Shown in pieces: positions 18,671 to 28,770 of a stretch of DNA of 64,000 nucleotides. This stretch comes from Bacteroidales bacterium. Its GTDB lineage: Bacteria; Bacteroidota; Bacteroidia; Bacteroidales; VadinHA17. The position numbers and the translations under genes are program-made. The stretch lies in the NCBI GenBank assembly GCA_016715075.1, contig JADKBK010000013.1, positions 1 through 64,000 of the forward strand, given 5' to 3'. The notes under the pieces are model-generated. The model was not told the DNA's origin, made no database searches, and saw nothing but the letters and a program-made list of their open reading frames with translations. Each line of letters opens with the position of its first letter. Within the stretch, counting starts at the first letter, position 1.

Positions 18671-20780
18671 ATGACACTACCGGACTTTCTTGATACAAAC
18701 ATTACATATTTGTCAGGAGTTGGTCCAAAAAGGGCGGAATTTTTAAATAAAGAGCTGAATATTTTTACTTACAGAGACCTGCTCACCTATTTCCCTTACA
18801 AATATATTGACAGGACCAAATTCTACAAGATTTCAGAGCTTGATCCGGACCTCCCGTTTGTCCAGATTAAAGGAATAATAAAGGGATATTATACTGAAGG
18901 ACACGGGCCAGAAAAGACTGGTGGCTGATTTCCAGGATGAAACCGGAATACTTAAGCTTGTCTGGTTTAAAGGGGTGAAATGGATAACAGGTAATTTTGC
19001 CCCGGGAGCTGAATTTATTGTATTTGGCAAGCCTGGTGTATTCAACGGGATGATAAATATTATACATCCTGAGATAGAAGCGGTAAATAAGGTGGCTGAG
19101 AGAATAAGTTCAGCTCTCCAGGCCCAGTACAGCACAACTGAAAAGCTTAAGAACCAATTTATTACCTCAAAAACACTGAGTAAGCTTACCGGTACTCTCC
19201 TGCAGCAGTTAAAATTCAGGATCCCTGAATCATTACCATCTTACCTTGTTGCAAAATATAAGCTGATGGATCTTCATGACTCCCTTAACAAGATCCATTT
19301 TCCAGGAAACCCGGAGGAACTTGAAAGGGCCAGATACAGACTGAAATTCGAAGAGCTTTTCTATATTCAGCTGAACCTGTTAAGGTATAAGACAATCAGG
19401 AATATAAAACAGAAGGGATTTGTCTTTGCCAATGTTGGTGAAAACTTTAATAATTTCTATTTCAATAATCTCCCTTTTGCGCTCACAGGAGCTCAGAAAA
19501 GAGTAATGAAGGAGATAAGAAAGGATCTGGGATCAGGCCGGCAGATGAACCGTCTGCTCCAGGGAGATGTCGGCAGCGGGAAAACACTTGTGGCTTTAAT
19601 GAGCATGCTGATTGCTATCGACAACGGCTATCAGGCCTGTATTATGGCTCCAACGGAGATCCTCGCCAGCCAACACTACCAGACTATTACCAGGCTGCTG
19701 TCGGGGATGGATCTTAAGGTTTCTCTTCTCACGGGATCTTCCAAAAAAAAGTCAAGGAAGAACATCTCAGAGTCGCTTCTTGACAGTTCACTGAATATTC
19801 TTATTGGAACGCATGCACTGCTGGAGGATAACGTACAATTCCATAATCTTGGACTTGTGATTATTGATGAGCAGCACAGATTCGGAGTAGAACAGAGGGC
19901 TCGTCTGTGGCAGAAGAATCTTAATCCGCCTCATATACTTGTTATGACAGCTACTCCTATTCCCAGAACACTTGCAATGACTCTCTACGGCGATCTGGAT
20001 GTCTCGGTGATAGATGAGTTACCTCCGGGAAGAGTGCCTATACGTACAATGCACTTCACCGATTCGGAAAAAAACAAGGTCTTTGGATTTATGAGGAGTC
20101 AGATTGCCGAAAACCGCCAGATCTTTGTTGTTTATCCTCTTATCAAGGAATCCGAAACCCTTGATTACAAAGATCTTGAAGATGGCTGGGATACCATTTC
20201 CCGTTCATTTCCCCCTCCAAAATATTGCATAAGCGTGGTACATGGAAAAATGACAGCTGCCAACAAGGAGATGTCTATGAAACTTTTTAAAGATGGTCAT
20301 GCGCACATTTTAATTGCCACAACAGTTATTGAAGTCGGAGTGGACATTCCAAATGCAACCGTCATGATCATTGAAAGTGCAGAGAAATTCGGACTTTCGC
20401 AATTACATCAGCTGAGGGGACGGGTAGGAAGAGGCGCCGAGCAGTCATATTGTATCCTGATGAGCACAGACAAGCTTTCAAGGGAGGCTGCAAAAAGAAT
20501 CGAAGTGATGGTAAGGACAAATGACGGATTTGAAATAGCAGAAATGGATCTGCAGCTCAGAGGCCCTGGTGATATAGAAGGAACACAACAGAGCGGTATA
20601 CCATTTGACCTGAAAATTGCCAACCTTGGAAAAGACGGACAAATAATTGAATATGTCAGGAATATTGCAGATGAGATTCTTAAAAAAGACCCGGCGCTGG
20701 AGGATAATCAAAATCTCTTATTGAGAAGTGAATTAAAACGACTATTCAGCCAGAGACAATCATGGAGCAATATAAGCTGA
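18671..20780 (+). CDS. recG: ATP-dependent DNA helicase RecG (frame-disrupted)
   Basis: About 702 residues, the normal RecG length, in two overlapping frames. The first 85 residues (LSGVGPKRAEFLNKE, the helix-hairpin-like N-terminus, then the start of the OB-fold wedge domain) are in one frame. From about 18925 the protein continues in the +1 frame (VADFQDETGILKLVWF). Removing one A from gaaaagactgg restores EKLVADFQDETG. The helicase part is complete: Walker A (QGDVGSGKT), the DEQHRFG box, MTATPIPRTLAMTLYGDLDVS, and the C-terminal QLRGRVGRG and DLQLRGPGDIEGTQQSG. RecG remodels stalled replication forks. A GTG three bases upstream of the chosen ATG is also possible. Confidence 0.9.
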
Positions 20781-20860
20781 TCTGTTGTTTAAAATCGTTA
20801 TAAACTAGAGATTATAACCAAAAACCTGATAAATAACAGCTAGTTTTTCTTGTGCAATTA

Positions 20861-20868
20861 TAAATTTG
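20861..20868 (+). promoter_or_regulatory. TAnnTTTG-type -7 box upstream of rseC-rnf
   Basis: The octamer taaatttg matches the Bacteroidota -7 consensus TAnnTTTG and lies 25 bases before the rseC-like start codon. A clear -33 TTTG at the usual spacing was not found, so support is partial. It would drive the rseC-rnfBCDGEA unit. Confidence 0.4.
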
Positions 20869-20893
20869 CCCTGTGAAAACTCCATGATCTGAA

Positions 20894-21316
20894 ATGCGCA
20901 CCTTAGGGCACCACACGACCTTTTGTCATAAAGGTATAGTTCAAAAAATTGAGAATAAATCTGTTCTGGTCGTTATAACGGCTCATTCAGCCTGCTCAGG
21001 ATGTCATGCTGCAGAGGCATGCACTATGACGGGGAAGGAGGAGAAAATCATTGAAGTGAAAGGTTTATATAATGTAAAACCAGGCGATGAGGTGACGATT
21101 TTTATGAAACAGTCCAACGGATACTTAGCAGTATTGCTGGCTTATGTAATTCCTCTCGTTACAATTCTCTTCTCACTCATAATATTTTTAACTCTTAAAA
21201 TGCCGGAATTAACAGCCGGACTTTTATCATTAATAATGCTAATCCCATATTTTACGATTCTCTACCTGTTCAGGAATCGGATAAATGAAAGATTCATTTT
21301 TACACTAAATGTATAA
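20894..21316 (+). CDS. SoxR-reducing system protein RseC family
   Basis: A 140-residue inner-membrane protein. The N-terminal region contains KGIVQKIENKSVLVVI and the cysteine motif CSGCHAAEAC (about residues 35-44), typical of RseC/MucC; two adjacent transmembrane helices follow (about 78-98 and 103-123). In Bacteroidota this gene regularly precedes rnf, and RseC-like proteins are linked to Rnf/Rsx-dependent redox reactions. Here it ends 3 bases before rnfB, supporting one operon. The start is uncertain: the ATG lies inside a short sequence that recurs near 31.88 kb, but no other start codon was found before the conserved region. Confidence 0.82.
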   Translation: MRTLGHHTTFCHKGIVQKIENKSVLVVITAHSACSGCHAAEACTMTGKEEKIIEVKGLYNVKPGDEVTIFMKQSNGYLAVLLAYVIPLVTILFSLIIFLTLKMPELTAGLLSLIMLIPYFTILYLFRNRINERFIFTLNV

Positions 21317-21319
21317 CAG

Positions 21320-22183
21320 ATGAGCCTTACCATACCACTTACAATATTAAGCCTGAGCTTGCTGGCCTTTGTTTCGGCTGTAATTTTATATTTTGTAGCT
21401 CAGAAATTTAAAGTTATCGAAGATCCGAGGATTGATGAAATTCAGGCTATTCTCCCGGCTGCTAATTGCGGAGGTTGCGGTTTTGCAGGATGCCGTAATT
21501 TTGCTGAAGCCCTGGTGGGCGCCGATACTCTTGAAAATCTTAATTGCCCGGTAGGCGGCATTGCAGTGATGACAGCAGCTGGCAATATTCTTGGAAAAAC
21601 AGCACCGGTTTTCGATCCCCTTATTGCAGTTATCAAATGTAACGGTACTGCTGAATTCAGGTCCAGAACATCTAACTATGACGGGGCACCCGATTGCAGA
21701 ATAGCTCATAATCTCTATATAGGAGATACAGATTGCAGCTATGGATGCCTGGGTAACGGTGATTGCGTAAGGGCCTGTACATTTAATGCCATCAACATGG
21801 ACTATGAAACCATGTTACCGGTGATAATGGATAATAAGTGTGTTGCATGCGGTTTATGTGTAAAAGCGTGCCCAAGAAACCTGATAGAATTGCGTAAAAG
21901 AGCAAAAAAAGAGAAAAAACTCTATGTCGCTTGCTCCAGTTGCGGTAAAGGGGGTACCGCCAGGAAGGCATGTAAAGTGGCTTGTATTGCCTGCAGCAAG
22001 TGTCTGCAGATCTGTGAGTCAGGCGCTATTACAATAAATAACTATCTGGCTTACATTGATGCTAAAAAGTGTACACTATGCAGAAAATGTGTAACAGAAT
22101 GCCCTACAGGTTCAATACTTGAGTTCAATTTTCCCCCGCGAAAATTAAAATCGGAGTTAGAAACTGCCAGTATTAGCGGTTAA
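21320..22183 (+). CDS. rnfB: RNF complex ferredoxin subunit RnfB
   Basis: RnfB is thought to be the electron entry point of the membrane-bound ferredoxin:NAD oxidoreductase. The 287-residue protein has an N-terminal membrane helix (about 5-27), then the 4Fe-4S motif CGGCGFAGC (about 51-59, the RnfB hallmark) followed by a distal Cys. The ferredoxin-like part holds many cysteines, including CVACGLCVKACP, CIACSKCLQIC and CTLCRKCVTECP, so several 4Fe-4S clusters are expected. It is followed by rnfC after 26 bases. All features fit the family; no residue appears to be missing. Confidence 0.95.
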   Translation: MSLTIPLTILSLSLLAFVSAVILYFVAQKFKVIEDPRIDEIQAILPAANCGGCGFAGCRNFAEALVGADTLENLNCPVGGIAVMTAAGNILGKTAPVFDPLIAVIKCNGTAEFRSRTSNYDGAPDCRIAHNLYIGDTDCSYGCLGNGDCVRACTFNAINMDYETMLPVIMDNKCVACGLCVKACPRNLIELRKRAKKEKKLYVACSSCGKGGTARKACKVACIACSKCLQICESGAITINNYLAYIDAKKCTLCRKCVTECPTGSILEFNFPPRKLKSELETASISG

Positions 22184-22209
22184 AGTGTTAACAAAATAAA
22201 ACAATAAAC

Positions 22210-23544
22210 GTGTTTAAAACATTCCCATCCGGAGGCATTCATCCGCCAGAGCTAAAACTGACAGGCTCTGCTCCTATTTTGTATCTTCCTGTTCCTGAAA
22301 CAGTGACAATACCGGTTTCACAGCATATTGGCGCCCCTGCAGTTCCGTTAGTGAGTAAGGGCGACTATGTGAAAACAGGTCAGCTTATTGCTGCCGGACA
22401 GGGATTTGTCTCTTCCAATATCCACTCATCTGTTTCCGGGAAGATAAATAAGATAGATACAATAATTGATAGCACAGGTTACAGACAATCAGCTATTTTT
22501 ATCGATGTTGAGGGTGATGAATGGATTGATTCGATTGACAGAAGCAGTGAAATTATAAGGGAGATAAAACTTACAACCCCTGAGATTATAAAGAGATGCC
22601 AGGAATCAGGAATTGTTGGAATGGGAGGAGCAGCATTTCCTTCGCATGTAAAACTGGCTATACCATCAGGCAAAAATTGTAATATACTGATAATAAATGG
22701 CGTTGAATGTGAACCCTTTCTTACTTCCGATCACAGGCTTATGGTTGAGAAGGCTGCTGAAATAATAACCGGTGTTTCTATTCTTATGAAAGCCTTAAAC
22801 GTTGATAATGCTATGATCGGCATTGAGGCAAATAAGCCGGATGCAATAGCCTGTATGACGGAAGAGGCCTCTTTGGTCAGAGGAATATCTGTTCATGGCC
22901 TCAAGGTAAAATATCCACAGGGAGCTGAGAAACAATTAATTAAGGCATTGACAAACAAAGAAGTACCTCATGGAAAACTTCCGCTCGATCTTGGCATAGT
23001 AGTCCAGAATGTAGCCACAGCTTTTGCCATTTATGAAGCCGTGCAGAAAAATAAACCATTGTTTGAAAGAGTGGTCACAATAACGGGAAAATCATTAACA
23101 AATCCGGGAAATTATTTTGTAAGGACAGGAACGCCAATAGTGCGACTCATTGATGCTGCGGGTGGCTTACCGGAGGATACAGGAAAGATAATCAGTGGGG
23201 GGCCAATGATGGGAAAGGCAGTAAATAATACAGGAGTACCCGTTGTTAAGGGCACATCAGGTATAGTTCTCGTCCCCCTGGAAGATGCAAAACGGGAAAC
23301 TATCAAACCTTGCATACGGTGTGCAAAGTGTAGTTCGGTATGCTCCTTTAACCAGGAGCCATATCTTATGATGGCTCTTGCAGAAAGAGGGCTTTGGGAA
23401 AGGGCTGAAGCTTCAGGCATTACTGATTGCATGGAGTGTGGTTCCTGCAGCTATGTATGTCCTGCAAACAGACCTATACTGGATTACATTCGGCTGGGTA
23501 AATCAACAGTCAACAAGCTTAAACGCGAAAGAAATGCAAAATAA
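22210..23544 (+). CDS. rnfC: RNF complex subunit RnfC
   Basis: A 444-residue peripheral subunit thought to bind NADH/NAD and FMN. The start is GTG at 22210, in front of the conserved FPSGGIHPPE. The segments GIVGMGGAAFPSHVKL and ILIINGVECEPFLTSDHRLM form the nucleotide/flavin fold shared with NuoF. Two 4Fe-4S motifs lie near the C-terminus, CIRCAKCSSVC and CMECGSCSYVCP (about 365-420). The protein is of the short form, without the Ala-rich tail found in enterobacteria. It is in the middle of the rnf operon, 18 bases before rnfD. Confidence 0.95.
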   Translation: MFKTFPSGGIHPPELKLTGSAPILYLPVPETVTIPVSQHIGAPAVPLVSKGDYVKTGQLIAAGQGFVSSNIHSSVSGKINKIDTIIDSTGYRQSAIFIDVEGDEWIDSIDRSSEIIREIKLTTPEIIKRCQESGIVGMGGAAFPSHVKLAIPSGKNCNILIINGVECEPFLTSDHRLMVEKAAEIITGVSILMKALNVDNAMIGIEANKPDAIACMTEEASLVRGISVHGLKVKYPQGAEKQLIKALTNKEVPHGKLPLDLGIVVQNVATAFAIYEAVQKNKPLFERVVTITGKSLTNPGNYFVRTGTPIVRLIDAAGGLPEDTGKIISGGPMMGKAVNNTGVPVVKGTSGIVLVPLEDAKRETIKPCIRCAKCSSVCSFNQEPYLMMALAERGLWERAEASGITDCMECGSCSYVCPANRPILDYIRLGKSTVNKLKRERNAK

Positions 23545-23562
23545 ATACAATCAGTAAATACG

Positions 23563-24564
23563 ATGAGTAATCTTTTCAACATATCTCCATCCCCGCATAC
23601 ACATGGACCGGAAACTACCGATAAACTTATGCGTGGTGTGGTACTTGCTCTGATACCGGCTCTGCTGGCATCAGTTTTCTATTTCGGAACAGGTGCTTTA
23701 ATTGTTACGGCAACATCAGTAATATCGTGTGTCGGATTTGAATATCTTATCCAGAGATTTATTCTAAAAAAGCCAGTGTCAATTACTGATGGGTCAGCAG
23801 TTGTAACCGGTATCCTTCTTGCATTTAATCTTCCTTCAAACCTTCCTGTATTCATAATAATTATCGGTAGTCTTGTTGCAATTGGCATTGCAAAAATGAC
23901 ATTCGGAGGTTTAGGCAACAATCCATTCAATCCTGCACTCGTTGGAAGAGTCTTCCTCCTTATATCTTTCCCTGTTCAGATGACTACCTGGCCGCTTCCG
24001 AAAGGTTTTCAGACTGGCTATATTGATGCGTTAACAGGAGCCACACCTCTGGCTGTCATCAAAGAGGGGATTAAAAATGGAGAATCACTTGTTAACCTGA
24101 TGGAAAAGATTCCATCTACGCTCCGGATGTTCCTGGGAAATATGGGAGGATCAATGGGTGAAGTAGCTGCAATTGCTTTACTCATCGGATTTGCTTATCT
24201 TCTTTTTAAGAAAATCATCACCTGGCATATTCCGGTATCGATAATTGGTACAGTTGCCGTGTTTACAGGAATATTGTGGCTGAGTAATCCAGGATCATTT
24301 GCGGATCCCCTTTTTCATATTCTGACCGGAGGTCTGCTGCTTGGTGCAATATTTATGGCAACAGATTACGTCACTTCACCCATGAATCCTAAAGCTATGA
24401 TAATTTACGGATGCGGCATCGGCTTGCTGACCGTAGTTATCAGAGTTTGGGGAGCCTATCCGGAAGGTGTTTCATTTGCCATTCTGATTATGAATGCCTT
24501 TGTTCCGCTTATGAACTTATATATAAAACCCAAAAGATTCGGAGAGGAGATCAAAAATGGCTAA
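23563..24564 (+). CDS. rnfD: RNF complex membrane subunit RnfD
   Basis: A 333-residue polytopic membrane protein with about 8-9 hydrophobic helices. It begins with the family motif ISPSPHTHGPETT. The covalent FMN attachment site is visible as LTGATPLAV (about residues 160-168, FMN on the Thr). Helices with GGLGNNPFNPALVGRVFLL and ATDYVTSPMNPKA are conserved in RnfD/NqrB. The protein carries electrons through the membrane and is part of the ion-translocating core. Its last bases overlap rnfG by 8 bases. Confidence 0.95.
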   Translation: MSNLFNISPSPHTHGPETTDKLMRGVVLALIPALLASVFYFGTGALIVTATSVISCVGFEYLIQRFILKKPVSITDGSAVVTGILLAFNLPSNLPVFIIIIGSLVAIGIAKMTFGGLGNNPFNPALVGRVFLLISFPVQMTTWPLPKGFQTGYIDALTGATPLAVIKEGIKNGESLVNLMEKIPSTLRMFLGNMGGSMGEVAAIALLIGFAYLLFKKIITWHIPVSIIGTVAVFTGILWLSNPGSFADPLFHILTGGLLLGAIFMATDYVTSPMNPKAMIIYGCGIGLLTVVIRVWGAYPEGVSFAILIMNAFVPLMNLYIKPKRFGEEIKNG

Positions 24565-25132
24565 AACAGAATCCACATTCAAAAATATGGTGCTTTCCCT
24601 GACTTTAATCTCACTTGCAGCATCTGCTTCACTTGGCTTCGTTTATCAGTTTACAAAGAAACCAATCGAGCTGTCAAATCTCAATAAGAAACTCACTGCT
24701 ATCAGGCAGGTAGTGCCAGAATTCAATAACAACCCCGACAAAGAGATGTACAGATTACCGACAGGTGACGGAGACAGCCTTGACATATACCCAGCCAGAA
24801 AAAACGATGAGATAGTCGGTTATGCTGTAAACACATTTACGAAAAAAGGGTTCAGCGGAAATATTAATCTGATGGCAGGTTTTAAACCCGATGGAACAAT
24901 TTTCAATATCAGTGTCCTTGAACATAAGGAGACACCAGGACTGGGGAGTAAAATGAATGATCCCGCTTTCAGGAACCAGTTCAATGATAAAAATCCAACA
25001 AGCTTTGAATTGAAAGTTAAAAAAGACGGAGGACCCGTTGATGCCATAACTGCAGCAACCATAAGTTCCAGAGCGTTCTGCGATGCCGTTTCCAGAGCAT
25101 ATGTAACTCTTCAGAAAGGAGGAAAGAAATGA
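24557..25132 (+). CDS. rnfG: RNF complex FMN-binding subunit RnfG
   Basis: A 191-residue protein with one N-terminal membrane anchor (about 12-30) and a periplasmic FMN-binding domain. The covalent flavin site is DAITAATISSRAF (about 158-170), a variant of the usual SGATxTS, with the Thr retained. The conserved LEHKETPGLGSKM lies before it. RnfG passes electrons between the FMN groups of the complex. The start overlaps rnfD and the stop overlaps the rnfE start (atga), showing tight translational coupling. Confidence 0.94.
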   Translation: MAKTESTFKNMVLSLTLISLAASASLGFVYQFTKKPIELSNLNKKLTAIRQVVPEFNNNPDKEMYRLPTGDGDSLDIYPARKNDEIVGYAVNTFTKKGFSGNINLMAGFKPDGTIFNISVLEHKETPGLGSKMNDPAFRNQFNDKNPTSFELKVKKDGGPVDAITAATISSRAFCDAVSRAYVTLQKGGKK

Positions 25133-25710
25133 ACCAGATCAATGTTCTTACCAAGGGTTTTATTAAGGAAAATCCGATACTTGTCCTTGTATTGGGCACC
25201 TGTCCTACCCTTGCCACAACGTCATCATCGATGAATGGAATGGGAATGGGAATTGCCACAACTTTCGTTCTGGTAGGTTCGAATGTGGTGATTTCAATGC
25301 TTGCTGATCTGATCCCTGATAAGGTCAGAATCCCTGCATTTGTAGTGATAATCGCGTCTTTTGTCACAATAGTTGACCTTCTGATGCAGGCATATGTTCC
25401 AGGCCTTTATGATAAGCTGGGTATTTTTATCCCGCTGATTGTCGTTAACTGTATTGTTCTGGGACGGGCTGAAGCCTTTGCAAGTAAAAACTCAGTCTTC
25501 TCTTCTATGCTTGACGGTCTGGGAATGGGACTCGGATTCACCATGGCACTGGGAGTCCTTGGAGCTTTTCGGGAGATAGTTGGGAGCGGTTCAATTTTCG
25601 GTTTCAAATTCATTCCGGGTGACGGAATTCTTATATTTATTCTTGCCCCTGGCGCATTTATCGCACTTGGCTACCTGATTGCCCTGATAAACAAGATCAA
25701 AAAAGCTTAA
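25129..25710 (+). CDS. rnfE: RNF complex membrane subunit RnfE
   Basis: A 193-residue integral membrane protein with six predicted helices, related to RnfA and NqrD. Conserved segments include LGTCPTLATTSS near residue 22 and IPLIVVNCIVLGRAEAFASKN (about 102-122), where the Cys takes part in an Fe-S site inside the membrane in studied RNF/NQR complexes. It pairs with RnfA in opposite orientation to form the ion channel region. Separated from rnfA by 10 bases. Confidence 0.94.
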   Translation: MNQINVLTKGFIKENPILVLVLGTCPTLATTSSSMNGMGMGIATTFVLVGSNVVISMLADLIPDKVRIPAFVVIIASFVTIVDLLMQAYVPGLYDKLGIFIPLIVVNCIVLGRAEAFASKNSVFSSMLDGLGMGLGFTMALGVLGAFREIVGSGSIFGFKFIPGDGILIFILAPGAFIALGYLIALINKIKKA

Positions 25711-25720
25711 AAAGTTCAGA

Positions 25721-26296
25721 ATGGAATACATATTAATCATAATATCAGCGGTCTTCATTAATAATGTTGTACTGGCCCAATTCCTGGGTATTTGTCCTTT
25801 TCTTGGCGTTTCTAACAAGGTTGAGACTGCCCTGGGTATGACAGGGGCTGTAACATTTGTCATTGTGCTTGCCACGATGGTAACATACCTCGTTCAGACT
25901 TATGTTCTGGATAAACTTGGAATAGCTTTTATGCAGACAATAACATTTATTCTGGTCATAGCTGCCCTGGTCCAGATGGTAGAAATCATCCTGAAGAAAG
26001 TAAGTAAATCCCTTTATCAGGCACTCGGAATTTTTCTTCCTCTTATAACCACAAACTGTGCAGTCCTTGGTGTTGCCATACTAGTAATAAAAAAAGATTA
26101 TAACCTGATTCAGGGTGTTGTTTTCGGAGCTTCAACAGCTATCGGATTCGGTCTCGCCCTGGTAATACTTGCAGGAATAAGAGAACAACTTGAACTGGCA
26201 GATATTCCAAAAGGAATGAAAGGGGTGCCGATTTCACTCATAATAGCCGGAATTCTGGCAATGGCATTCATGGGATTCACTGGCATAGTCAAATAA
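25721..26296 (+). CDS. rnfA: RNF complex membrane subunit RnfA
   Basis: A 191-residue, six-helix membrane protein, the last gene of the operon. It starts with MEYILIIISAVFINNVVLAQFLGICPFLGVS and later has LGIFLPLITTNCAVLGVAIL; the cysteines in both segments match the intramembrane Fe-S ligands of RnfA/NqrE. With RnfE it forms the ion-conducting core. The complete B-C-D-G-E-A set indicates an anaerobe that couples ferredoxin/NAD electron transfer to a sodium or proton gradient. A small hairpin with aggtc/gacct arms begins 13 bases after the stop but has no T-tract. Confidence 0.95.
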   Translation: MEYILIIISAVFINNVVLAQFLGICPFLGVSNKVETALGMTGAVTFVIVLATMVTYLVQTYVLDKLGIAFMQTITFILVIAALVQMVEIILKKVSKSLYQALGIFLPLITTNCAVLGVAILVIKKDYNLIQGVVFGASTAIGFGLALVILAGIREQLELADIPKGMKGVPISLIIAGILAMAFMGFTGIVK

Positions 26297-26521
26297 ATGA
26301 TAGTGCAAAGGTCCGGACAGCAGACCTCCTGATTCAGATTTAAAAACAAGCGGATCTCAAACCACTCCATTATCCCTGCTTTAAAATATCCGCAGGTTGT
26401 CCGCTTCCTTTCACTTCTTAAAAAAGCTTAAATTCTCATACCAATTATAAGAATTTAATTAAATTTGTTCATAACCGTACCTGTAATTGTAATTCAGAAA
26501 TCAGTAACATTCAATTTCACC

Positions 26522-27436
26522 ATGTCAATTCTGAAATCCTTTATTTACCTTATCCCTGTTTCCTGTCTCATTATTGCCTGCAAACAGCAGACTGCGTCAC
26601 CCGAATTATTCAAATCTGCCGTAATAATGCCTGCTAACAGCTCCACAAGCGGAGTTGAAGGCCCTGCTGTCGACAAGGCAGGAACTCTCTACTGGGTAAA
26701 TTTTGACCATGAGGGTACTATCGGACAATTAACACAGGGAGGAACTCCCGGTATCTTTACCGAGCTGACCGGGGGCAGTATTGGAAATGGTATCAGGTTT
26801 GACAGCCACGGAAATATGATGATTGCCGACTATACAAACCATAATGTTCTCAAGGTTGATATGACAACCCATGAAGTGACAATATTTGCCCATGAGCCAA
26901 AAATGAGCCAGCCAAATGATATTGCCATTGACAGCAAGGACAGGCTGTATGCAAGCGATCCTGACTGGAGCACCGGTAAAGGAAGGATCTGGAGGATTGA
27001 CACTGACGGGAAGGTTACTCTGCTCGATAGCCTTGGAACTGCAAACGGCATCGAAGTCAGTCCTGATGAAGCAAACTTATATGTCAACGCATCCGGAAGC
27101 GTCTATGCTTATGATCTCTCTGCAGATGGCAGTGTTAGTAACAAACGGGTGCTCATAGGCTTTCCTGACCAGGGTATGGATGGAATGCGTTGTGACATTG
27201 AAGGAAATCTTTACATCACAAGGGGTGGTAATGGCCGGGTGGTTAAAATATCTCCTTCAGGTGAAATCATAAGAGAGATTCAGCTTACCGGAAAAAGCCC
27301 CACAAATATCGCATTCGGAGGTATCGATGGATGCACAGCCTACGTTACTCTACAGGATCAGGGAAATCTTGAAAGCTTCAGGACCGATCTCCCGGGCAGG
27401 GAATGGGAAATGCAAAGAAAATTTATAACGAAATAA
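26522..27436 (+). CDS. SMP-30/gluconolactonase-like lipoprotein
   Basis: A protein of about 304 residues from the ATG at 26522, chosen because it gives a lipoprotein signal (LIPVSCLIIACKQQ); an in-frame start 57 bases upstream would bury the signal. The rest is a six-bladed beta-propeller of the SMP-30 type with recurring strands (GVEGPAVDKAGTLYWV, NGIRFDSHGNMMIADY, NDIAIDSKDRLYASD, NGIEVSPDEANLYV, DGMRCDIEGNLYITRGG). The Glu, Asn and Asp expected to bind the metal (in GVEGP, NGIEVSP and DGMRCD) are present. Family members hydrolyse sugar lactones. The next gene starts 17 bases downstream, so it opens the accessory enzyme locus and may hydrolyse a lactone or ester in the periplasm. Confidence 0.85.
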   Translation: MSILKSFIYLIPVSCLIIACKQQTASPELFKSAVIMPANSSTSGVEGPAVDKAGTLYWVNFDHEGTIGQLTQGGTPGIFTELTGGSIGNGIRFDSHGNMMIADYTNHNVLKVDMTTHEVTIFAHEPKMSQPNDIAIDSKDRLYASDPDWSTGKGRIWRIDTDGKVTLLDSLGTANGIEVSPDEANLYVNASGSVYAYDLSADGSVSNKRVLIGFPDQGMDGMRCDIEGNLYITRGGNGRVVKISPSGEIIREIQLTGKSPTNIAFGGIDGCTAYVTLQDQGNLESFRTDLPGREWEMQRKFITK

Positions 27437-27453
27437 TCAATACATTAAGAAAG

Positions 27454-28719
27454 ATGAAGAGATCGAGGCTCCTGCTTTTAATTCTGACTATTATGATAAC
27501 CGGATTATTAAAAGCACAGACATACAATATTGTTATTAAAGGCGGACACGTGATAGATCCCAGGAACAATATCGATGAAGTAATGGATATTGGTGTGAAG
27601 GAGGGAAAAATTGCACTTATAGCAAAAAACATCGATGAGAAGGACGGGATCCAGGTGGTTAATGCCAAAGGATTTTATGTTACACCTGGCCTTATTGATA
27701 TACATGTTCATGTTTTTAACGGTACCAACCTGGACCAGCAATATATGAACGGGCCTAATGCTATCCCACCTGACGGATTCACATTCAGGGTTGGCGTAAC
27801 GACTGTTGTTGATGCCGGTTGTGCTGGATGGCGGACATTTCCTGAATTCAAAAAACAGACCATTGACATATCGCAGACAAGAATACTGGCATTTCTGAAT
27901 ATTGTTGGCGAAGGAATGCGGGGCGGACCATTTGAATAGAATCAGAAAGATATGGATCCAAAACTTGCTGCCGATTTTGCATTGAAGAATTCGAAAGACA
28001 TCGTAGGAATAAAGCTTGCACATTATAACGGAAGAGACTGGAATCCTGTCAAACTAAGTGTTGAGGCAGGCAGATTGTCCAATATGCCCGTAATGGTTGA
28101 CCTGGGAGGCGCTACACCGGCGCTTTCACTGGATACTCTTTTCATGCAGATTTTCCGACCAGGTGATATTTTCACTCATTGCTATAGTCAGCTGGGTGCT
28201 GGCCGGGAAAGCCTTGTAGATGTAAAAAAAGGCCAGGTAAGACCATTTGTATGGGAAGCCCATAAAAAAGGAATCATCTTTGATGTCGGCTACGGTGGGA
28301 TCAGCTTTGCCTATTCACAGGCCATTCCTGCAATTAAAGAAGGCTTGTATCCTGATGCCATCAGTACAGACCTTCACATTGGAAGCATGAATGGCGCCAT
28401 GAAAGATATGCTCACCACAATGTCCAAATTCCTTGCAATGGGAATGGATCTGAAAAGTGTAATAAATGCAAGCACATGGAAGCCGGCCCAGGTTATTAAC
28501 AGGAAAGAACTTGGAAGTTTGTCTGTTGGGTCAGAGGCTGACATCACCATACTGAATATCAGGAAAGGTAACTTCGGATTGTTTGATTACACCGGCTACA
28601 AAATTGAAACGGATAAAAAGCTTGAATGTGAGATGACAATCAGAGCCGGTAAAATCGTATACGATGTTAATGGTATTGCCAATCCGGTCACACTAAGCGG
28701 GAAAAAAGCAGCTAAATAA
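27454..28719 (+). pseudogene. cog3964-type amidohydrolase, decayed copy with amber stop
   Basis: Closely resembles the intact paralogue at 30029. The start at 27454 gives a signal peptide (LLLLILTIMITGLLKAQ). The amidohydrolase barrel begins normally (IDIHVHVF, the carboxylated Lys in VGIKLAHY, His in IFTHCYS, Asp in STDLHIGSMNG). Two defects are seen. Codon 162 (27937-27939) is TAG where the paralogue has Gln (GPFEQNIKDMD), splitting the frame. Codon 280 (28291) is Tyr in DVGYGGIS, where all three sister copies have the metal-ligand His (DVGHGGG). Both fit C-to-T changes. The loss of a ligand besides the stop argues for a true pseudogene rather than a reading error. Immediately upstream of a SelA-like gene. 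Confidence 0.88.
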
Positions 28720-28770
28720 ATCTTTATTAAATCTGAAAAATATTATTTATCACTCTAATAACTAACCTAG

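Noticed and set aside
27937..27939. TAG read as Gln or pyrrolysine (stop-codon recoding)
   Set aside because: Other genes here end normally in TAG (29997, 35180, 60410), and this copy also lacks a metal ligand, so a nonsense mutation is simpler.
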